This document shows positions 28,253 through 39,797 of a stretch of 64,000 nucleotides of DNA, piece after piece. The stretch spans positions 131,424-195,423 of the forward strand of contig NZ_KE384410.1 in the NCBI RefSeq assembly GCF_000425625.1. Direction: 5' to 3'. The notes under the pieces were generated by a model. The model worked only from the letters and a program-made list of their open reading frames with translations, ran no database searches and was not told the DNA's origin. The stretch comes from Stutzerimonas azotifigens DSM 17556. Lineage in GTDB: Bacteria > Pseudomonadota > Gammaproteobacteria > Pseudomonadales > Pseudomonadaceae. How positions within the stretch are numbered: the stretch's first letter is position 1; every line of letters begins with the position of its first letter. A program made the translations under genes and the position numbers.

Positions 28253-31200
28253 ATGGGCGGGATGCTGGCGGGCTTCGGCCGGCGGCTGTTGTGGCTGCTG
28301 GCCTGGGCGCTGGTGGCGGCGGGGTTGTACGTCAGCCTCGGGCGCCAGCTGGTGCCGCTGGTGGCCGAGTACCGCGGCGAGATCCGCGAGCGCCTCGAAC
28401 AGGCCCTGCAGCAGCCGGTTGCCCTCGGCGCGGTCGAAGGCGGGTGGCGCGCCTTCGCGCCGCAGATCGTGGCGCGCGACCTGCGCATCGGCGAAGGCCC
28501 GGGCGCGGTGCGCATCGACAGCGTGACGCTGGTGCCGGACGTATTCGAATCGCTCTGGCAGCGCACGCCGCAGCTGGCCAGCGCCGAGCTCGAAGGCGCC
28601 CACCTCGAGCTCGAGCAACTGCCGGACGGGCGCTGGCGGCTGCCCGGTTTCGTGGCGCACGATGAGCAGGCGGCGCCCGACCCCGAACGCATCCTCGCCG
28701 GCCTGCGTCGGCTCGGCGAGCTGCGCGTGCGCGACAGCCAGGTCACCTTCGAGGCCCATGCGCGCGCGCCGCTCACCCTCACCTACGCCGACTTCGACCT
28801 GACCAGCGCCGGCGACCGCCTGCGCCTCGACGGCCGGGTGATCCTGCCCGACGGTCAGCCGCTCGCCCTGCAGCTGCGCGGGCAGGCCACGCCGTCGCGC
28901 TGGCGCGACGCCGAACTGGACGGCTACCTGAGCCTGCCGCAGAGCCAGTGGGCCGAATGGCTGCCCGAGCGCTTCGGCGACTGGCGGCTCGACAGCCTGC
29001 AGGCCGGCGGCGAACTCTGGCTGCGCTGGCGTGAACAGGCCCTGCAGGCGGCCACCCTGCGACTGCATGCGCCGCTGCTGGCCGGCGCCCGCGAGGCGCA
29101 GCCGGGCGTCAGCCTGCGCGACCTGGCGCTGACCGCCTACGCCAGGCGCAGCGAGGAAGGCTACCGGCTGCTGCTCGACGGCCTGGCCTTCAGCGACGGG
29201 CAGACGCGCTGGGGCGAGACCCGCGTCGCCATCGAGCAGGTCCGCGAGAGCGAGCAGCTGCAGCCGCGCTGGCTGCTGCAGGCCGACCGCCTGGAGCTGG
29301 CGCCGCTGGTGCCGCTGGCCGCCGCCCTGCTGCCGCTGTCGGACGGTGCCCGCGAGGCGCTCGCGCAGATGCAGCCGCACGGCCGGCTCGGCAACGTCCG
29401 GCTGGAGTACCGGCCGAACGCCGACCCGAACGGGCGCCTGCGCTATGAAGCCAATGTCGCGCGGGCCGGCATTTCCGGCTGGCGCGGCATCCCGACGGTG
29501 GACAACGTCGACGGCAGCCTGGCCGGCGATCTCGGCGGGGGCGAAGCGCGCCTGTCCTCCACGGATTTCCTCTTTCAGCTCGACCAGCTGTTCCCGCAGG
29601 CCTGGCGCTACCGGCAGGCCCAGGGTCGGCTACGCTGGACGCATTCCAGCGACGAGACCACGCTGTCGATTCCCTACATGCGCCTGGACGGCGAGGAAGG
29701 GCGCCTGGCCGGCGACATGTTCATCCGCCTGCTGAGGGACCCGGAGGCGGAGGACTACATGGACCTGCGCGTCGGGCTCAGCCAGGGCGACGCGCGTTTC
29801 GCCGAACGCTACCTGCCGACCCTGTCGCCGGCGATGAGCCCGGCGCTGGTCGACTGGCTGCGCGAGGCGATCCGCGGTGGGACCATCGAGCAGGGCTATT
29901 TCGAGTACCAGGGCGCGCTGCAGGGCGCCGACCCCGGCTCGCGCAGCCTGAGCCTGTATTTCCGGGTGAGCGATGCGGAACTGGCGTTCCAGCCGGGCTG
30001 GCCGGCGCTGCGCAGGGCCCGCGGCGAGGTGCTGATCGAGGACGACGGCGTGCGCGTGCGCCTGGACCGCGGGCGCCTGCTCGATACCCGGATCCTCGAG
30101 GCCAATGCCGAAATACCGCTCACGCACGACGGTCGTACGCCGCGGCTGCGGCTGAACGGGCGTCTCGAAGGCACGGCGGGCGATGCCCTGCAGATCCTCC
30201 AGCAGGCGCCGATCGGCACCGCCGAGGTGTTCGACGGCTGGTCCGCCAGCGGCCCGCTGAGCGGCACGCTGGACCTCGACCTGCCGCTGGGCAAGGGCAC
30301 GCCGCAGGTGGTCGCCCGTTTCGAGACCGAGGGCGCGCAGCTGAAGCTGACGACGCCGGCGCTGCAACTGGACGAGATCGCCGGGGCCTTCCAGTACGAC
30401 ACCGCTCGCGGCCTGGCCGCCGAGTCGCTGCGCGCGGTGGCGTTCGGGCAGCCGGTGCGCGGGCGCATCGTCGCCACCGGCAAGGCCGGCGCGCCGGCCA
30501 GCCGCGTCGAGGCGCAGGGGCAGATCGAGGTCGAGCGCCTGACCCGCTGGCTCGGCTTCGACAGGCCGCAGCCGATGTCCGGCACGCTGCCGTACCAGTT
30601 GCAGCTCGAACTGGCCGGTGCCGCCAGCGAATTGCGGGTGCACTCTTCGCTGCTGGGGGCGACGGTGGACCTGCCGGCGCCCTTCGGCAAGCCGGCCTCG
30701 GAGCGGCGCGACAGCTCGTTCCGCATGACCCTGCAAGGCCCCGAGCGGCACTACGAGCTGACCCAGGCGGCGCTGGCCAGCCTCGCCTACGCCGCGCCCG
30801 AGCAGCGCCCGCTGCAAGGGCGCGGCGAGCTGAGCCTTGGCGGCGCGGCCGCCGTGCTGCCGGACGGCGACGGCGTGCGTGTCCGCGGGCGCGTCGCGCA
30901 GCTGGACTGGGCCGCCTGGCGCGAGACGCTGGCCCGCTACCTGCCGGCCGCTGGCGATGGCAACGCAGGCGCCGCGGAGGCGCCGCTGCTGCGCGCCGGG
31001 CGGTTGCAGATCGACCGCTTCGACGGCTTCGGCCAGACCATCGAAAACCTGGACGTCCAGCTGACGCGCGAGGGCGCGGCCTGGCGCGTCGGGCTAGACA
31101 GCGAGCGGGTCGGCGGCACGCTGCGGCTGGCCGACCGGCCGGACCAGCCCATCGTCGTCGCGCTCCGCCACCTGCGCCTGCCGGAAGCGGACCCGGCGGC

Positions 31201-32062
31201 GCCGCCGCGCACCGCCGATCCCCTGGCCGGCGTCGATCCGGCGGGGTTGCCGGCGCTGGACATCGGCGTCGAGCGCCTGCTGCAGGGTGACGCGCTGCTC
31301 GGCGGCGGTTCGCTGAAGCTGCGGCCGGTGGGCGGCGGCGTCGAGTTCCGCGACCTGGCCTTCCAGCTGCGCGGGCTGCAGCTCGGCGGCAGCGGCGGCT
31401 GGAGCGGCGGGCAGAGCTGGTATCGCGGCCGCCTGCAGGGCGGGAACCTGGCCGAGGTGCTCGCCGCCTGGGGCCTGGAGCCCTCGGTGACGAGTCGCGC
31501 CTTCCAGCTCGACGTTGACGCCCGCTGGCCGGGCTCGCCGGCCTGGTTCGGCCTCGAGCGGCTGTCCGGCACGCTGTCGCCGCAGTTGCGCGAGGGCCAA
31601 CTGGTGGAAATGGAAGGCGGCGCTCAGGCGCTGCGGGTATTCGGCCTGCTCAACCTCAATTCCATCGGCCGCCGCCTGCGCCTGGATTTCTCCGACCTGC
31701 TCGACCGCGGCCTGAGCTACGACCGGGTGCGCGGGCGGCTGGACGTCGCCGAGGGGGTCTACAGGACCCGCGAGCCGCTGACGCTGACCGGCCCGTCGAG
31801 CAACCTCGAGCTCAACGGCACGCTGGACATGCGCAGCGACCGCATCGACGCCCGGTTGCTGGTCACCCTGCCGGTGAGCAACAACCTGCCGCTGGCGGCG
31901 ATCATCGCCGGCGCGCCGGCCATCGGCGGCGCGCTGTTCATCGCCGACAAGCTGCTCGGCGACCGGGTGGCGCGGTTCGCCAGCGTGCAGTACCGGGTCG
32001 AGGGCCCCTGGCAGGCGCCGAGCATCACCTTCGACCGCCCGTTCGAGAAGCCCGCCGAATGA
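28253..32062 (+). CDS. yhdP: YhdP-family AsmA-like phospholipid transport protein
   Basis: A 1269-residue protein. One N-terminal transmembrane helix (LLWLLAWALVAAGLYVSLG) anchors a very long periplasmic beta-rich region that YhdP-type proteins use as a hydrophobic groove bridging inner and outer membranes. The DUF3971 and AsmA-like C-terminal parts are recognisable (GLSYDRVRGRLDVAEGVYRTREPLTLTGPSS and LPVSNNLPLAAIIAGAPAIGGALFIADKLLG). Starts at GTG 28244 or ATG 28262 are possible; the ATG at 28253 follows GGGTGAGG. It lies between rng and nit, as usual. Role in anterograde phospholipid transport is known for E. coli YhdP. Confidence 0.93.
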   Translation: MGGMLAGFGRRLLWLLAWALVAAGLYVSLGRQLVPLVAEYRGEIRERLEQALQQPVALGAVEGGWRAFAPQIVARDLRIGEGPGAVRIDSVTLVPDVFESLWQRTPQLASAELEGAHLELEQLPDGRWRLPGFVAHDEQAAPDPERILAGLRRLGELRVRDSQVTFEAHARAPLTLTYADFDLTSAGDRLRLDGRVILPDGQPLALQLRGQATPSRWRDAELDGYLSLPQSQWAEWLPERFGDWRLDSLQAGGELWLRWREQALQAATLRLHAPLLAGAREAQPGVSLRDLALTAYARRSEEGYRLLLDGLAFSDGQTRWGETRVAIEQVRESEQLQPRWLLQADRLELAPLVPLAAALLPLSDGAREALAQMQPHGRLGNVRLEYRPNADPNGRLRYEANVARAGISGWRGIPTVDNVDGSLAGDLGGGEARLSSTDFLFQLDQLFPQAWRYRQAQGRLRWTHSSDETTLSIPYMRLDGEEGRLAGDMFIRLLRDPEAEDYMDLRVGLSQGDARFAERYLPTLSPAMSPALVDWLREAIRGGTIEQGYFEYQGALQGADPGSRSLSLYFRVSDAELAFQPGWPALRRARGEVLIEDDGVRVRLDRGRLLDTRILEANAEIPLTHDGRTPRLRLNGRLEGTAGDALQILQQAPIGTAEVFDGWSASGPLSGTLDLDLPLGKGTPQVVARFETEGAQLKLTTPALQLDEIAGAFQYDTARGLAAESLRAVAFGQPVRGRIVATGKAGAPASRVEAQGQIEVERLTRWLGFDRPQPMSGTLPYQLQLELAGAASELRVHSSLLGATVDLPAPFGKPASERRDSSFRMTLQGPERHYELTQAALASLAYAAPEQRPLQGRGELSLGGAAAVLPDGDGVRVRGRVAQLDWAAWRETLARYLPAAGDGNAGAAEAPLLRAGRLQIDRFDGFGQTIENLDVQLTREGAAWRVGLDSERVGGTLRLADRPDQPIVVALRHLRLPEADPAAPPRTADPLAGVDPAGLPALDIGVERLLQGDALLGGGSLKLRPVGGGVEFRDLAFQLRGLQLGGSGGWSGGQSWYRGRLQGGNLAEVLAAWGLEPSVTSRAFQLDVDARWPGSPAWFGLERLSGTLSPQLREGQLVEMEGGAQALRVFGLLNLNSIGRRLRLDFSDLLDRGLSYDRVRGRLDVAEGVYRTREPLTLTGPSSNLELNGTLDMRSDRIDARLLVTLPVSNNLPLAAIIAGAPAIGGALFIADKLLGDRVARFASVQYRVEGPWQAPSITFDRPFEKPAE

Positions 32063-32165
32063 CCCGATCCGCCGCGACGGGCTAGGCGGGTTGGTCGTTT
32101 TGCTGCAGGCTAGCGGTTCGTGCGCCGGCCAACCGGTGCTTCCCAGAGCCCAGCCCGGACCCGCC

Positions 32166-33008
32166 ATGTCGCTTTCGGTCATCCAGATGAACACCCAGGC
32201 GGACGTCGCCGCCAACCTGCGGCAGGCCCGTCGCCTGCTGGAGCAGGCGGCGGCCGGCGGTGCGCGCCTGGCGGTGCTGCCGGAGAACTTCGCCGCCATG
32301 GGGCGCGCCGACCTGGCCGCGCTCGGCCGTGCCGAACTCCGCGGCGAGGGGCCGGTGCTGCCCTGGCTGGCGCGCACCGCGCGCGAACTCGAGCTGTGGA
32401 TCGTCGCCGGGACGCTGCCGCTGCCGGCCGATGACGAGCCGGAGGGCAAGCCGCGCGCCTGCTCGCTGGTCTACGACGCGCACGGCGAACGCGTCGCGCG
32501 CTACGACAAGCTGCACCTGTTCGACGTCGAGGTCGCCGACAGCCGGGGTCGCTACCGGGAATCGGACGACTACGCGCGGGGTCATAGCCTGGTAGTCGTC
32601 GACACGCCGGTCGGCCGCCTGGGCCTGAGCGTCTGCTACGACCTGCGCTTCGCCGAGCTCTACGTGGCTCTGGCCGCCGCCGGTGCCGAGCTGATCAGCG
32701 CGCCTTCGGCATTCACCACGGTGACCGGCGCGGCGCACTGGGAAGCACTGCTGCGCGCACGGGCGATCGAGACCCAGTGCTATCTGCTGGCGGCCGCGCA
32801 GTCCGGCGAGCATCCCGGCGGTCGCCGCACCTACGGGCATTCGGCGATCGTCGATCCCTGGGGGCGGCTGGTCGCCGCCCAGCCGGAGGGCGAGGGCGCA
32901 CTGGTGGCGGCCCGCGACGCCGCCGAACAGGCCTCCATCCGCCAGCGCATGCCGGTGGCGCGCCACCGACGTTTTTCCGTGCCGCATCTGGCCGGCACTT
33001 CGGAGTAG
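32166..33008 (+). CDS. Carbon-nitrogen hydrolase (Nit1-like, deaminated-glutathione amidase family)
   Basis: A 280-residue nitrilase-superfamily enzyme with the Glu-Lys-Cys triad E40 (LPENF), K115 (YDKLHLFD) and C157 ([11 protein letters not shown]). The motifs match the Nit1/NitA branch, which repairs deaminated glutathione. The start at 32166 ([11 protein letters not shown]) is the family start; upstream in-frame sequence is GC-rich filler. Sits between yhdP and tldD, 2 nt before the latter. Confidence 0.9.
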   Translation: MSLSVIQMNTQADVAANLRQARRLLEQAAAGGARLAVLPENFAAMGRADLAALGRAELRGEGPVLPWLARTARELELWIVAGTLPLPADDEPEGKPRACSLVYDAHGERVARYDKLHLFDVEVADSRGRYRESDDYARGHSLVVVDTPVGRLGLSVCYDLRFAELYVALAAAGAELISAPSAFTTVTGAAHWEALLRARAIETQCYLLAAAQSGEHPGGRRTYGHSAIVDPWGRLVAAQPEGEGALVAARDAAEQASIRQRMPVARHRRFSVPHLAGTSE

Positions 33009-33010
33009 AC

Positions 33011-34453
33011 ATGACTGAACTGCTGTTACCCGTTACCGAACGCCTGCTGGCTCCCACCGGGCTCGGCCTGGACGACCTGCCGGGCTTCCTCGGCGAGCTG
33101 GCCGGCCCGGGCGTGGACGCCGCCGACCTCTATTTCCAGGACCAGATCACCGAGTCCTGGGTGCTGGAGGATGGCATCGTCAAGGAGGGCGGCTTCCACC
33201 TCGAGCGCGGCGTCGGCGTGCGCGCGCTGTCAGGGGAGAAGACCGGCTTCGCCTACAGCAACGCGATCACCACCGATGCGCTGCGCCAGGCCGCGGTGGC
33301 CGCCCGCTCGATCGCCCGCAGCGGCGAGTCGCGCCAGGTCGCGGTGCTGAACGATGCACGCTTTTCGCCGCTGTACCGGGCCGACAACCCGCTCGAAGGC
33401 CTCGGCCGTGCGGAGAAGGTCGAGCTGCTCAAACGCATCGACGCCGCCACCCGCGCGCTCGATCCGCGCATCAAGCAGGTCACCGTGAGCCTGGCCGGGG
33501 TCTGGGACCACGTGCTGGTGGCCGGGCTGGACGGCGACCTGGCCGCCGACATCCGCCCGCTGGTGCGCTTCAACGTCAGCGTGATCGTCGAGCAGAACGG
33601 CCGCCGCGAGCGCGGCGGCCAGGGCGGCGGCGGGCGCACCGGCTACGACTTCTTCCTCGACGAGGACCGCGCCATGGGCTATGCCCGCGAGGCGCTGCGC
33701 CAGGCGCTGGTCAACCTCGAGGCGGTACCGGCGCCGGCCGGCACGCTGCCGGTGGTGCTCGGCCCGGGCTGGTCCGGCGTGCTGCTGCACGAGGCGGTCG
33801 GCCATGGCCTGGAGGGCGACTTCAACCGCAAGGGCAGCTCGGCCTACAGCGGGCGCATCGGCCAGCCGGTGGCCTCGTCGCTGTGCACCATCGTCGACGA
33901 CGGCACCCTGGCCAACCGCCGCGGTTCGCTCAGCGTCGACGACGAGGGCACGCCGACCCAGTGCACCACCCTGATCGAGAACGGCGTGCTCAAGGGCTAC
34001 ATGCAGGACAAGCTCAACGCACGCCTGATGGGCGTGAGGCCCACCGGCAACGGCCGGCGCGAGTCCTACGCGCACCTGCCGATGCCGCGAATGACCAACA
34101 CCTACATGCTCGCCGGCGAAAGCGACCCGGCGGAAATCATCGCCTCGGTGAAGAAGGGCATCTTCTGCGCCAGCCTCGGCGGCGGGCAGGTGGACATCAC
34201 CAGCGGCAAGTTCGTCTTCTCCACCAGCGAGGCCTACCTGATCGAGGACGGCAAAGTCACCGCGCCGGTCAAAGGCGCGACCCTGATCGGCAATGGCCCG
34301 GAGGTGATGACGCGGGTGTCGATGGTGGGCAACGACCTGTCGCTGGACAGCGGAGTCGGCACCTGCGGCAAGGACGGCCAGTCGGTGCCGGTGGGCGTGG
34401 GGCAGCCGACGCTGAAGATCGATGCGATAACGGTGGGGGGGACCGGCGCCTGA
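33011..34453 (+). CDS. tldD: Metalloprotease TldD
   Basis: A 480-residue TldD/PmbA-family protein. The HExxxH zinc site is H260-E261-A-V-G-H264 in [15 protein letters not shown]; the family signature GSRGAG-like C-terminal region reads [26 protein letters not shown]. TldD and PmbA (TldE) form a heterodimeric protease acting on unfolded peptides such as microcin B17 precursors. Its partner gene pmbA lies 725 bp downstream across the convergent darP. Confidence 0.97.
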   Translation: MTELLLPVTERLLAPTGLGLDDLPGFLGELAGPGVDAADLYFQDQITESWVLEDGIVKEGGFHLERGVGVRALSGEKTGFAYSNAITTDALRQAAVAARSIARSGESRQVAVLNDARFSPLYRADNPLEGLGRAEKVELLKRIDAATRALDPRIKQVTVSLAGVWDHVLVAGLDGDLAADIRPLVRFNVSVIVEQNGRRERGGQGGGGRTGYDFFLDEDRAMGYAREALRQALVNLEAVPAPAGTLPVVLGPGWSGVLLHEAVGHGLEGDFNRKGSSAYSGRIGQPVASSLCTIVDDGTLANRRGSLSVDDEGTPTQCTTLIENGVLKGYMQDKLNARLMGVRPTGNGRRESYAHLPMPRMTNTYMLAGESDPAEIIASVKKGIFCASLGGGQVDITSGKFVFSTSEAYLIEDGKVTAPVKGATLIGNGPEVMTRVSMVGNDLSLDSGVGTCGKDGQSVPVGVGQPTLKIDAITVGGTGA

Positions 34454-34458
34454 AGAAT

Positions 34459-34545
34459 CGCTGAAGGCTGGAAGGCTGGAAGGCTGGAAGGAACGGCTGC
34501 GCGGCGGGTTCGCGTACAGCCTCCAGCCTTCAGCCTCGAGCGGCT
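34459..34545. repeat. Hairpin of GGCTGGAA repeats between tldD and darP
   Basis: Three perfect AAGGCTGG units (34464-34487) face a complementary CAGCCTCCAGCCTTCAGCC arm (34518-34536) across a 30-nt loop. The block begins 10 nt after the tldD stop and ends about 10 nt before the darP stop (read on the other strand), so it may serve as a bidirectional terminator. The flank next to darP reads GATAAAGCCGCTCGAGG on the minus strand, similar to the flank of the hisD-hisC hairpin. Confidence 0.65.
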
Positions 34546-34554
34546 TTATCGCTT

Positions 34555-35076
34555 TTAACGCAATCCACGCTTGGCTTCGTCCAGCTCGCGGATGTACTTG
34601 AAGATCTTGCGGCTGGCGGCCGGCGGTTTTTCCCGTGCGGCTTCCTGCTGGGCCTGGCGGACCAGGGCGCGCAGGTGCTGGCGGTCGGCTTCGGGGTATT
34701 CGCCGACGAAGGCCTCGAGGTCGTTGTCGCCGCCGCCGATGAGCCGGTCGCGCCAGCGCTCCAGGGCGTGGAAGCGCTCGTTGTACTGGCGGGTGGAGGC
34801 GTCCAGCTGATCGACGAGGGCGAGGATGGCGTCGACGTCCTGGTCGCGCATCAGCCGGCCGATGTACTGGCGGTGGCGTTTGCGCGCCACGTTGGCCTTG
34901 TGCTTCGGCGCGTCCTCCAGCGCCTTGCGCAGAGCGTCGGTCAGCGGCAGGCGTTCGAGCAGGTCGGGCTTGAGCGTGGTCAGGCGTTCGCCGAGGTCCT
35001 GCAGCGCATGCAGCTCGCGCTTGACCTGGGATTTGCTTTTTTCGTCGAAGGCATCGGCGTCGGAGAAATCAGACAT
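34555..35076 (-). CDS. darP: Ribosome-associated protein DarP (YjgA)
   Basis: A 173-residue DarP/YjgA protein, highly charged and helical, with [20 protein letters not shown] near the start and [14 protein letters not shown] centrally, both family hallmarks. It binds late 50S assembly intermediates. Convergent with tldD; divergent from pmbA (101 bp between starts). Confidence 0.95.
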   Translation of the reverse strand: MSDFSDADAFDEKSKSQVKRELHALQDLGERLTTLKPDLLERLPLTDALRKALEDAPKHKANVARKRHRQYIGRLMRDQDVDAILALVDQLDASTRQYNERFHALERWRDRLIGGGDNDLEAFVGEYPEADRQHLRALVRQAQQEAAREKPPAASRKIFKYIRELDEAKRGLR

Positions 35077-35177
35077 GGGGACGGTCCAGTAGGAAACGCC
35101 GCCATGATAACAGCAGCCTCGGCACCGGGCGTCGCCGCCGCGTACGCCGGGCCGGGGTTCAGCAGACTGGAGAGGTT

Positions 35178-36524
35178 ATGAGCGAAGTAGAGGCGATCGG
35201 TCCCGAAGGGCAGGCTGCGCTGCAGGAGAAGGTGGCGCGCATCATCGACGAGGCGCGCCGGCAGGGCGCCACCGCCAGTGAAGTGTCGGTCTCCATGGAG
35301 CAGGGGCTGTCCACCACGGTGCGCCAGCGCGAGGTGGAGACGGTCGAATTCAACCGCGACCAAGGGTTCGGCATCACCCTGTACGTCGGCCAGCGCAAGG
35401 GCTCGGCGAGCACCACCGGCAGCAGCGACGAGGACATCCGCGAGACGGTGGCCGCCGCCCTGGCGATCGCCCAGCACGCCTCCGAGGACGAGTACGCCGG
35501 GCTGGCCGATCCGCAGCTGATGGCCCGCGGCCTGCCCGATCTCGAACTCTTCCACCCCTGGGCGGTGACGCCCGAGCGGGCCATCGAACTGGCCCTCGAA
35601 TGCGAAGCGGCGGCGTTCGACACCGATCCGCGCATCCGCAACGCCGACGGCACCAGCCTCAACACCCACCGGGGCTGCCGTGCCTACGGCAACAGCAACG
35701 GCTTCATCGGCAGCTACTGCAGCACCCGGCACAGCCTGAGCTGCGTGATGATCGCCGAGGCCGACGGGCAGATGCAGCGCGACTACTTCTACGACGTCAG
35801 CCGCGTCGGCGAGGAGCTGGCCAGCCCCGCGAGCATCGGCCGGCGGGCGGCCGAACGCTCGGTGAAGCGCCTGGGCGCGCGCCCGGTGCCCACCTGCGAG
35901 GTGCCGGTGCTGTTCTCCGCCGAACTGGCGACCGGGCTGTTCGGCCATTTCCTCGCGGCCATTTCCGGCGGCAACCTCTACCGCAAGCAGTCGTTCCTCG
36001 AAGGCGCGATCGGCCAGACACTGTTCCCCGAGTGGCTGACCCTCGACGAACGCCCGCACATCCCCCGCGGCCTGGCCAGCGCCGGCTACGACAGCGACGG
36101 CCTGGCGACCTACGCCAAGCCCTTCGTCGAGCACGGGCGCCTGCTGTCCTATGCGCTGAGCACCTACTCGGGACGCAAGCTCGGGCTGCCGAGCACCGCC
36201 AACGCCGGCGGCGTGCACAACCTGTTCGTCAGCCACGGGGACGAGGACCAGGCCGCGCTGCTGCGGCGGATGGGGCGCGGGCTGCTGGTCACCGAGCTGA
36301 TGGGGCAGGGGCTGAACCTGGTGACCGGCGACTATTCCCGTGGTGCCGGCGGCTACTGGGTGGAGAACGGCGAGATCCAGTTTCCGGTGCAGGAGGTGAC
36401 CATCGCCGGCAACCTCAGGGACATGTTCCGCCAGATCCTGGCGGTCGGCTCGGACGTGGAACGGCGCAGCAGCATCCACTCGGGCTCGGTGCTGATCGAG
36501 CGCATGACCGTCGCCGGCAGCTGA
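35178..36524 (+). CDS. pmbA: Metalloprotease subunit PmbA (TldE)
   Basis: A 448-residue TldD-family protein lacking the HExxxH site, as expected for the PmbA/TldE subunit. Recognisable segments are EVSVSMEQGLSTTVRQREVETVEFNRDQGFGITLYVG and NLFVSHGDEDQAALLRRMGRGLLVTELMGQGLNLVTGDYSRGAGGYWVENGEIQFPVQEVTIAGNL, the conserved C-terminal core. Works with TldD. Confidence 0.96.
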   Translation: MSEVEAIGPEGQAALQEKVARIIDEARRQGATASEVSVSMEQGLSTTVRQREVETVEFNRDQGFGITLYVGQRKGSASTTGSSDEDIRETVAAALAIAQHASEDEYAGLADPQLMARGLPDLELFHPWAVTPERAIELALECEAAAFDTDPRIRNADGTSLNTHRGCRAYGNSNGFIGSYCSTRHSLSCVMIAEADGQMQRDYFYDVSRVGEELASPASIGRRAAERSVKRLGARPVPTCEVPVLFSAELATGLFGHFLAAISGGNLYRKQSFLEGAIGQTLFPEWLTLDERPHIPRGLASAGYDSDGLATYAKPFVEHGRLLSYALSTYSGRKLGLPSTANAGGVHNLFVSHGDEDQAALLRRMGRGLLVTELMGQGLNLVTGDYSRGAGGYWVENGEIQFPVQEVTIAGNLRDMFRQILAVGSDVERRSSIHSGSVLIERMTVAGS

Positions 36525-36885
36525 GCACGATGAGGTGACCCATCGGGGCGCGCAAGGTGCCCCGGCGCGGGAGCCCGGTGGCAGGCGCCATGGCGTGTGG
36601 CGTCCAGTCCCGTGCACCTGGGTGGGCTGAAGCGGAGCGCCGCTCGGCTCGCCCTACGAGAATCCGCCCACTCACGAAAACGAACTGCCGTAGGGTGGGC
36701 TTCAGCCCACCAGACACCGCTCCGTTGTATCTCGGCGGGCTGACGCCCGGCGCACCCGCGCTTCGGACCCATCCAGCCCGCGGCCATTGCCGATTCCGAA
36801 ACGAAAATGACGGATGGCCGAGAACCGGCTTGTCTCGAGATTGATTATCCAATAATAATGATTATCAATTATCGGAGGCCAATCT
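36525..36885. repeat. 361-bp gap: palindromes then Fur-controlled promoter region
   Basis: No ORF supported. The first 240 bp holds a GGTGGGCTTCAGCCCACC palindrome at 36694-36711 (also near 4292), preceded by a related GGTGGGCTGAAGC half-copy near 36620 and followed by a smaller palindrome near 36736. The last 90 bp turns abruptly AT-rich and carries the Fur box and RBS for fagA. Confidence 0.65.
36852..36873 (+). promoter_or_regulatory. Fur box of the fagA-fumC-orfX-sodA operon
   Basis: On the minus strand the site reads GATAATTGATAATCATTATT, giving two overlapping Fur-like frames; about 14 of 19 match the consensus in the better one and 12 of 13 in the right half. It lies immediately before the GGAGG ribosome site at 36874-36878. 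Fur control of this operon is established in P. aeruginosa. Confidence 0.8.
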
Positions 36886-37270
36886 TTGCGCTGCCCATCG
36901 GACCGACCCACATCCCTCGATCGCTGGCACCGCCTGAAGCTCAGGATTCGCTGTGCCCTGACGGTCGACGACCCGCAGCTGATCGCGTGTTTCATGGCGC
37001 AGAGCCGGGCCTTGGTACGCCATGGTCAGCTCACGCCCTGGCGTGCCGCTGAAACCACCTTCCGCCTGCTGCTGGATACGGCGCACGACCATGCCTTGCC
37101 CTGGCACTGGCGCTGCCTGTGTCTCGACCACGCCTACCGCCCGCTGCGCGAGCTCGAGTCCCTGGCTTGCAGCGAGGCGCAGCAGTGCCGCCTGAGCCTG
37201 CTTTGCCGGCAACTGGCGGTGACCGAGCTGGTCCCCTCATTCCCTTATCTGGAACCGGAAGGAAAACGCC

Positions 37271-37278
<8 letters not shown>
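36886..37278 (+). CDS. fagA: FagA-like Fur-associated protein
   Basis: A 130-residue protein starting at TTG, 7 nt after GGAGG; the next in-frame ATG would remove 36 residues including the conserved-looking SLDRWHRLKLRIRCALTVDDPQLIACFMAQ segment. Later sequence HALPWHWRCLCLDHAYRPLRELE is rich in Trp, Cys and His. First gene of the Fur-regulated fagA-fumC-orfX-sodA operon described in P. aeruginosa; it overlaps fumC by 8 nt. Function unknown. Confidence 0.85.
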
Positions 37279-38647
<1,369 letters not shown>

Positions 38648-38714
38648 CATTTCCCGAAGGGTGCCGGGCCATTGCCGGCGCGCATGACGCCCAGCTGGGC
38701 GAGGAGGTGCATCC

Positions 38715-39155
38715 GTGGAGCATTGGAAGGACATGATCGCTGCGGGCAATCGTCATTTCCAGCTCGGCGACTGGGTCGAGGCCCGCGAGCTCTATCTGCA
38801 GGCACTGGCCTTGGCCCTGACCTTGTTCGAGCGCTGGCCCGATGCCGACGAGGCGGTGGCCGCGCTGGTGGTCTCCCACCACAACCTGGCCGACCTGCAC
38901 CTGCGCCTCGGCCAGCCGGAGGAGAGCGCGGAGTACCTGTGCGCCTGTCACGAGCGCCTGCTGCGCAGCATGGCCGATCCGCACCTGGGCGAGGGCCTGC
39001 GGCAGGCGGCTTTGCGCCACAGCCGGGAGACCTACGTCGCCCTGCTGAGTTTCACCACCGAGCAGGGTTTCTCTCCACGCTGCGATGCCCTGCTGGCGAA
39101 ACCGGCCCGGGACCGCCTGGCCGACGCCCGAGCGAAACCGCGCGACTACCACTAA
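38715..39155 (+). CDS. OrfX of the fumC-sodA operon (TPR-like, unknown function)
   Basis: A 146-residue, largely helical protein. GTG start set by GAGGAGG 7 nt upstream. ALALALTLFERWPDADEAVAALVVSHHNLADLHLRLGQPEESAEYLCACHERLL resembles tandem TPR hairpins. Corresponds to orfX (PA4469) between fumC and sodA in P. aeruginosa. No catalytic motif seen. Confidence 0.82.
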   Translation: MEHWKDMIAAGNRHFQLGDWVEARELYLQALALALTLFERWPDADEAVAALVVSHHNLADLHLRLGQPEESAEYLCACHERLLRSMADPHLGEGLRQAALRHSRETYVALLSFTTEQGFSPRCDALLAKPARDRLADARAKPRDYH

Positions 39156-39167
39156 AGAGGACGAGTC

Positions 39168-39779
39168 ATGAGCTATCAGTTGCCTGCGTTGCCCTATGCC
39201 TACGATGCGCTCGAGCCGCACATCGATGCGCAGACCATGGAGATTCACCACAGCAAGCATCACCAGACCTACGTCAACAACCTCAACGCGGCTCTCGAAG
39301 GGCATCCCCTGGCCGAGTTGCCTGTCGAGGACCTGCTGCGACGGCTCGACGAACTGCCCGCCGCCAAGCGCACCGCGGTGATCAACAATGGCGGCGGCCA
39401 TGCCAACCATTCGCTGTTCTGGACGGTCATGTCGCCGACTGGCGGCGGCGAGCCGGAGGGTGAGCTGGCGGCGGCCATCGATCGCGAGCTGAGTGGTTTC
39501 GCCGCGTTCAAGGAGGCCTTCACTCAGGCGGCACTGACCCGTTTCGGCAGCGGCTGGGCCTGGCTCTGCGTGACCCGCACGGGAAATCTGAAGGTGGAAA
39601 GCACCGGCAATCAGGACAGCCCGCTGATGCAAGGCAACACGCCGATCCTCGGCCTGGATGTCTGGGAACATGCCTATTACCTGCGTTACCAGAACCGTCG
39701 GCCGGAATACATCGGCGCGTTCTACAACGTGATCGACTGGCAGGAAGTGGCGCGCCGCTACCGTCGGGCGCTGGGCTGA
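39168..39779 (+). CDS. sodA: Manganese superoxide dismutase
   Basis: A 203-residue Mn/Fe SOD. Metal ligands H27, H81, D164 and H168 are in place; [11 protein letters not shown] and GNQDSPL (Gln on the C-terminal half) favour Mn specificity. Cytoplasmic detoxification of superoxide. Last gene of the Fur-repressed operon, 12 nt after orfX. Confidence 0.97.
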   Translation: MSYQLPALPYAYDALEPHIDAQTMEIHHSKHHQTYVNNLNAALEGHPLAELPVEDLLRRLDELPAAKRTAVINNGGGHANHSLFWTVMSPTGGGEPEGELAAAIDRELSGFAAFKEAFTQAALTRFGSGWAWLCVTRTGNLKVESTGNQDSPLMQGNTPILGLDVWEHAYYLRYQNRRPEYIGAFYNVIDWQEVARRYRRALG

Positions 39780-39797
39780 GCGGCGAAAGGATCTTCC

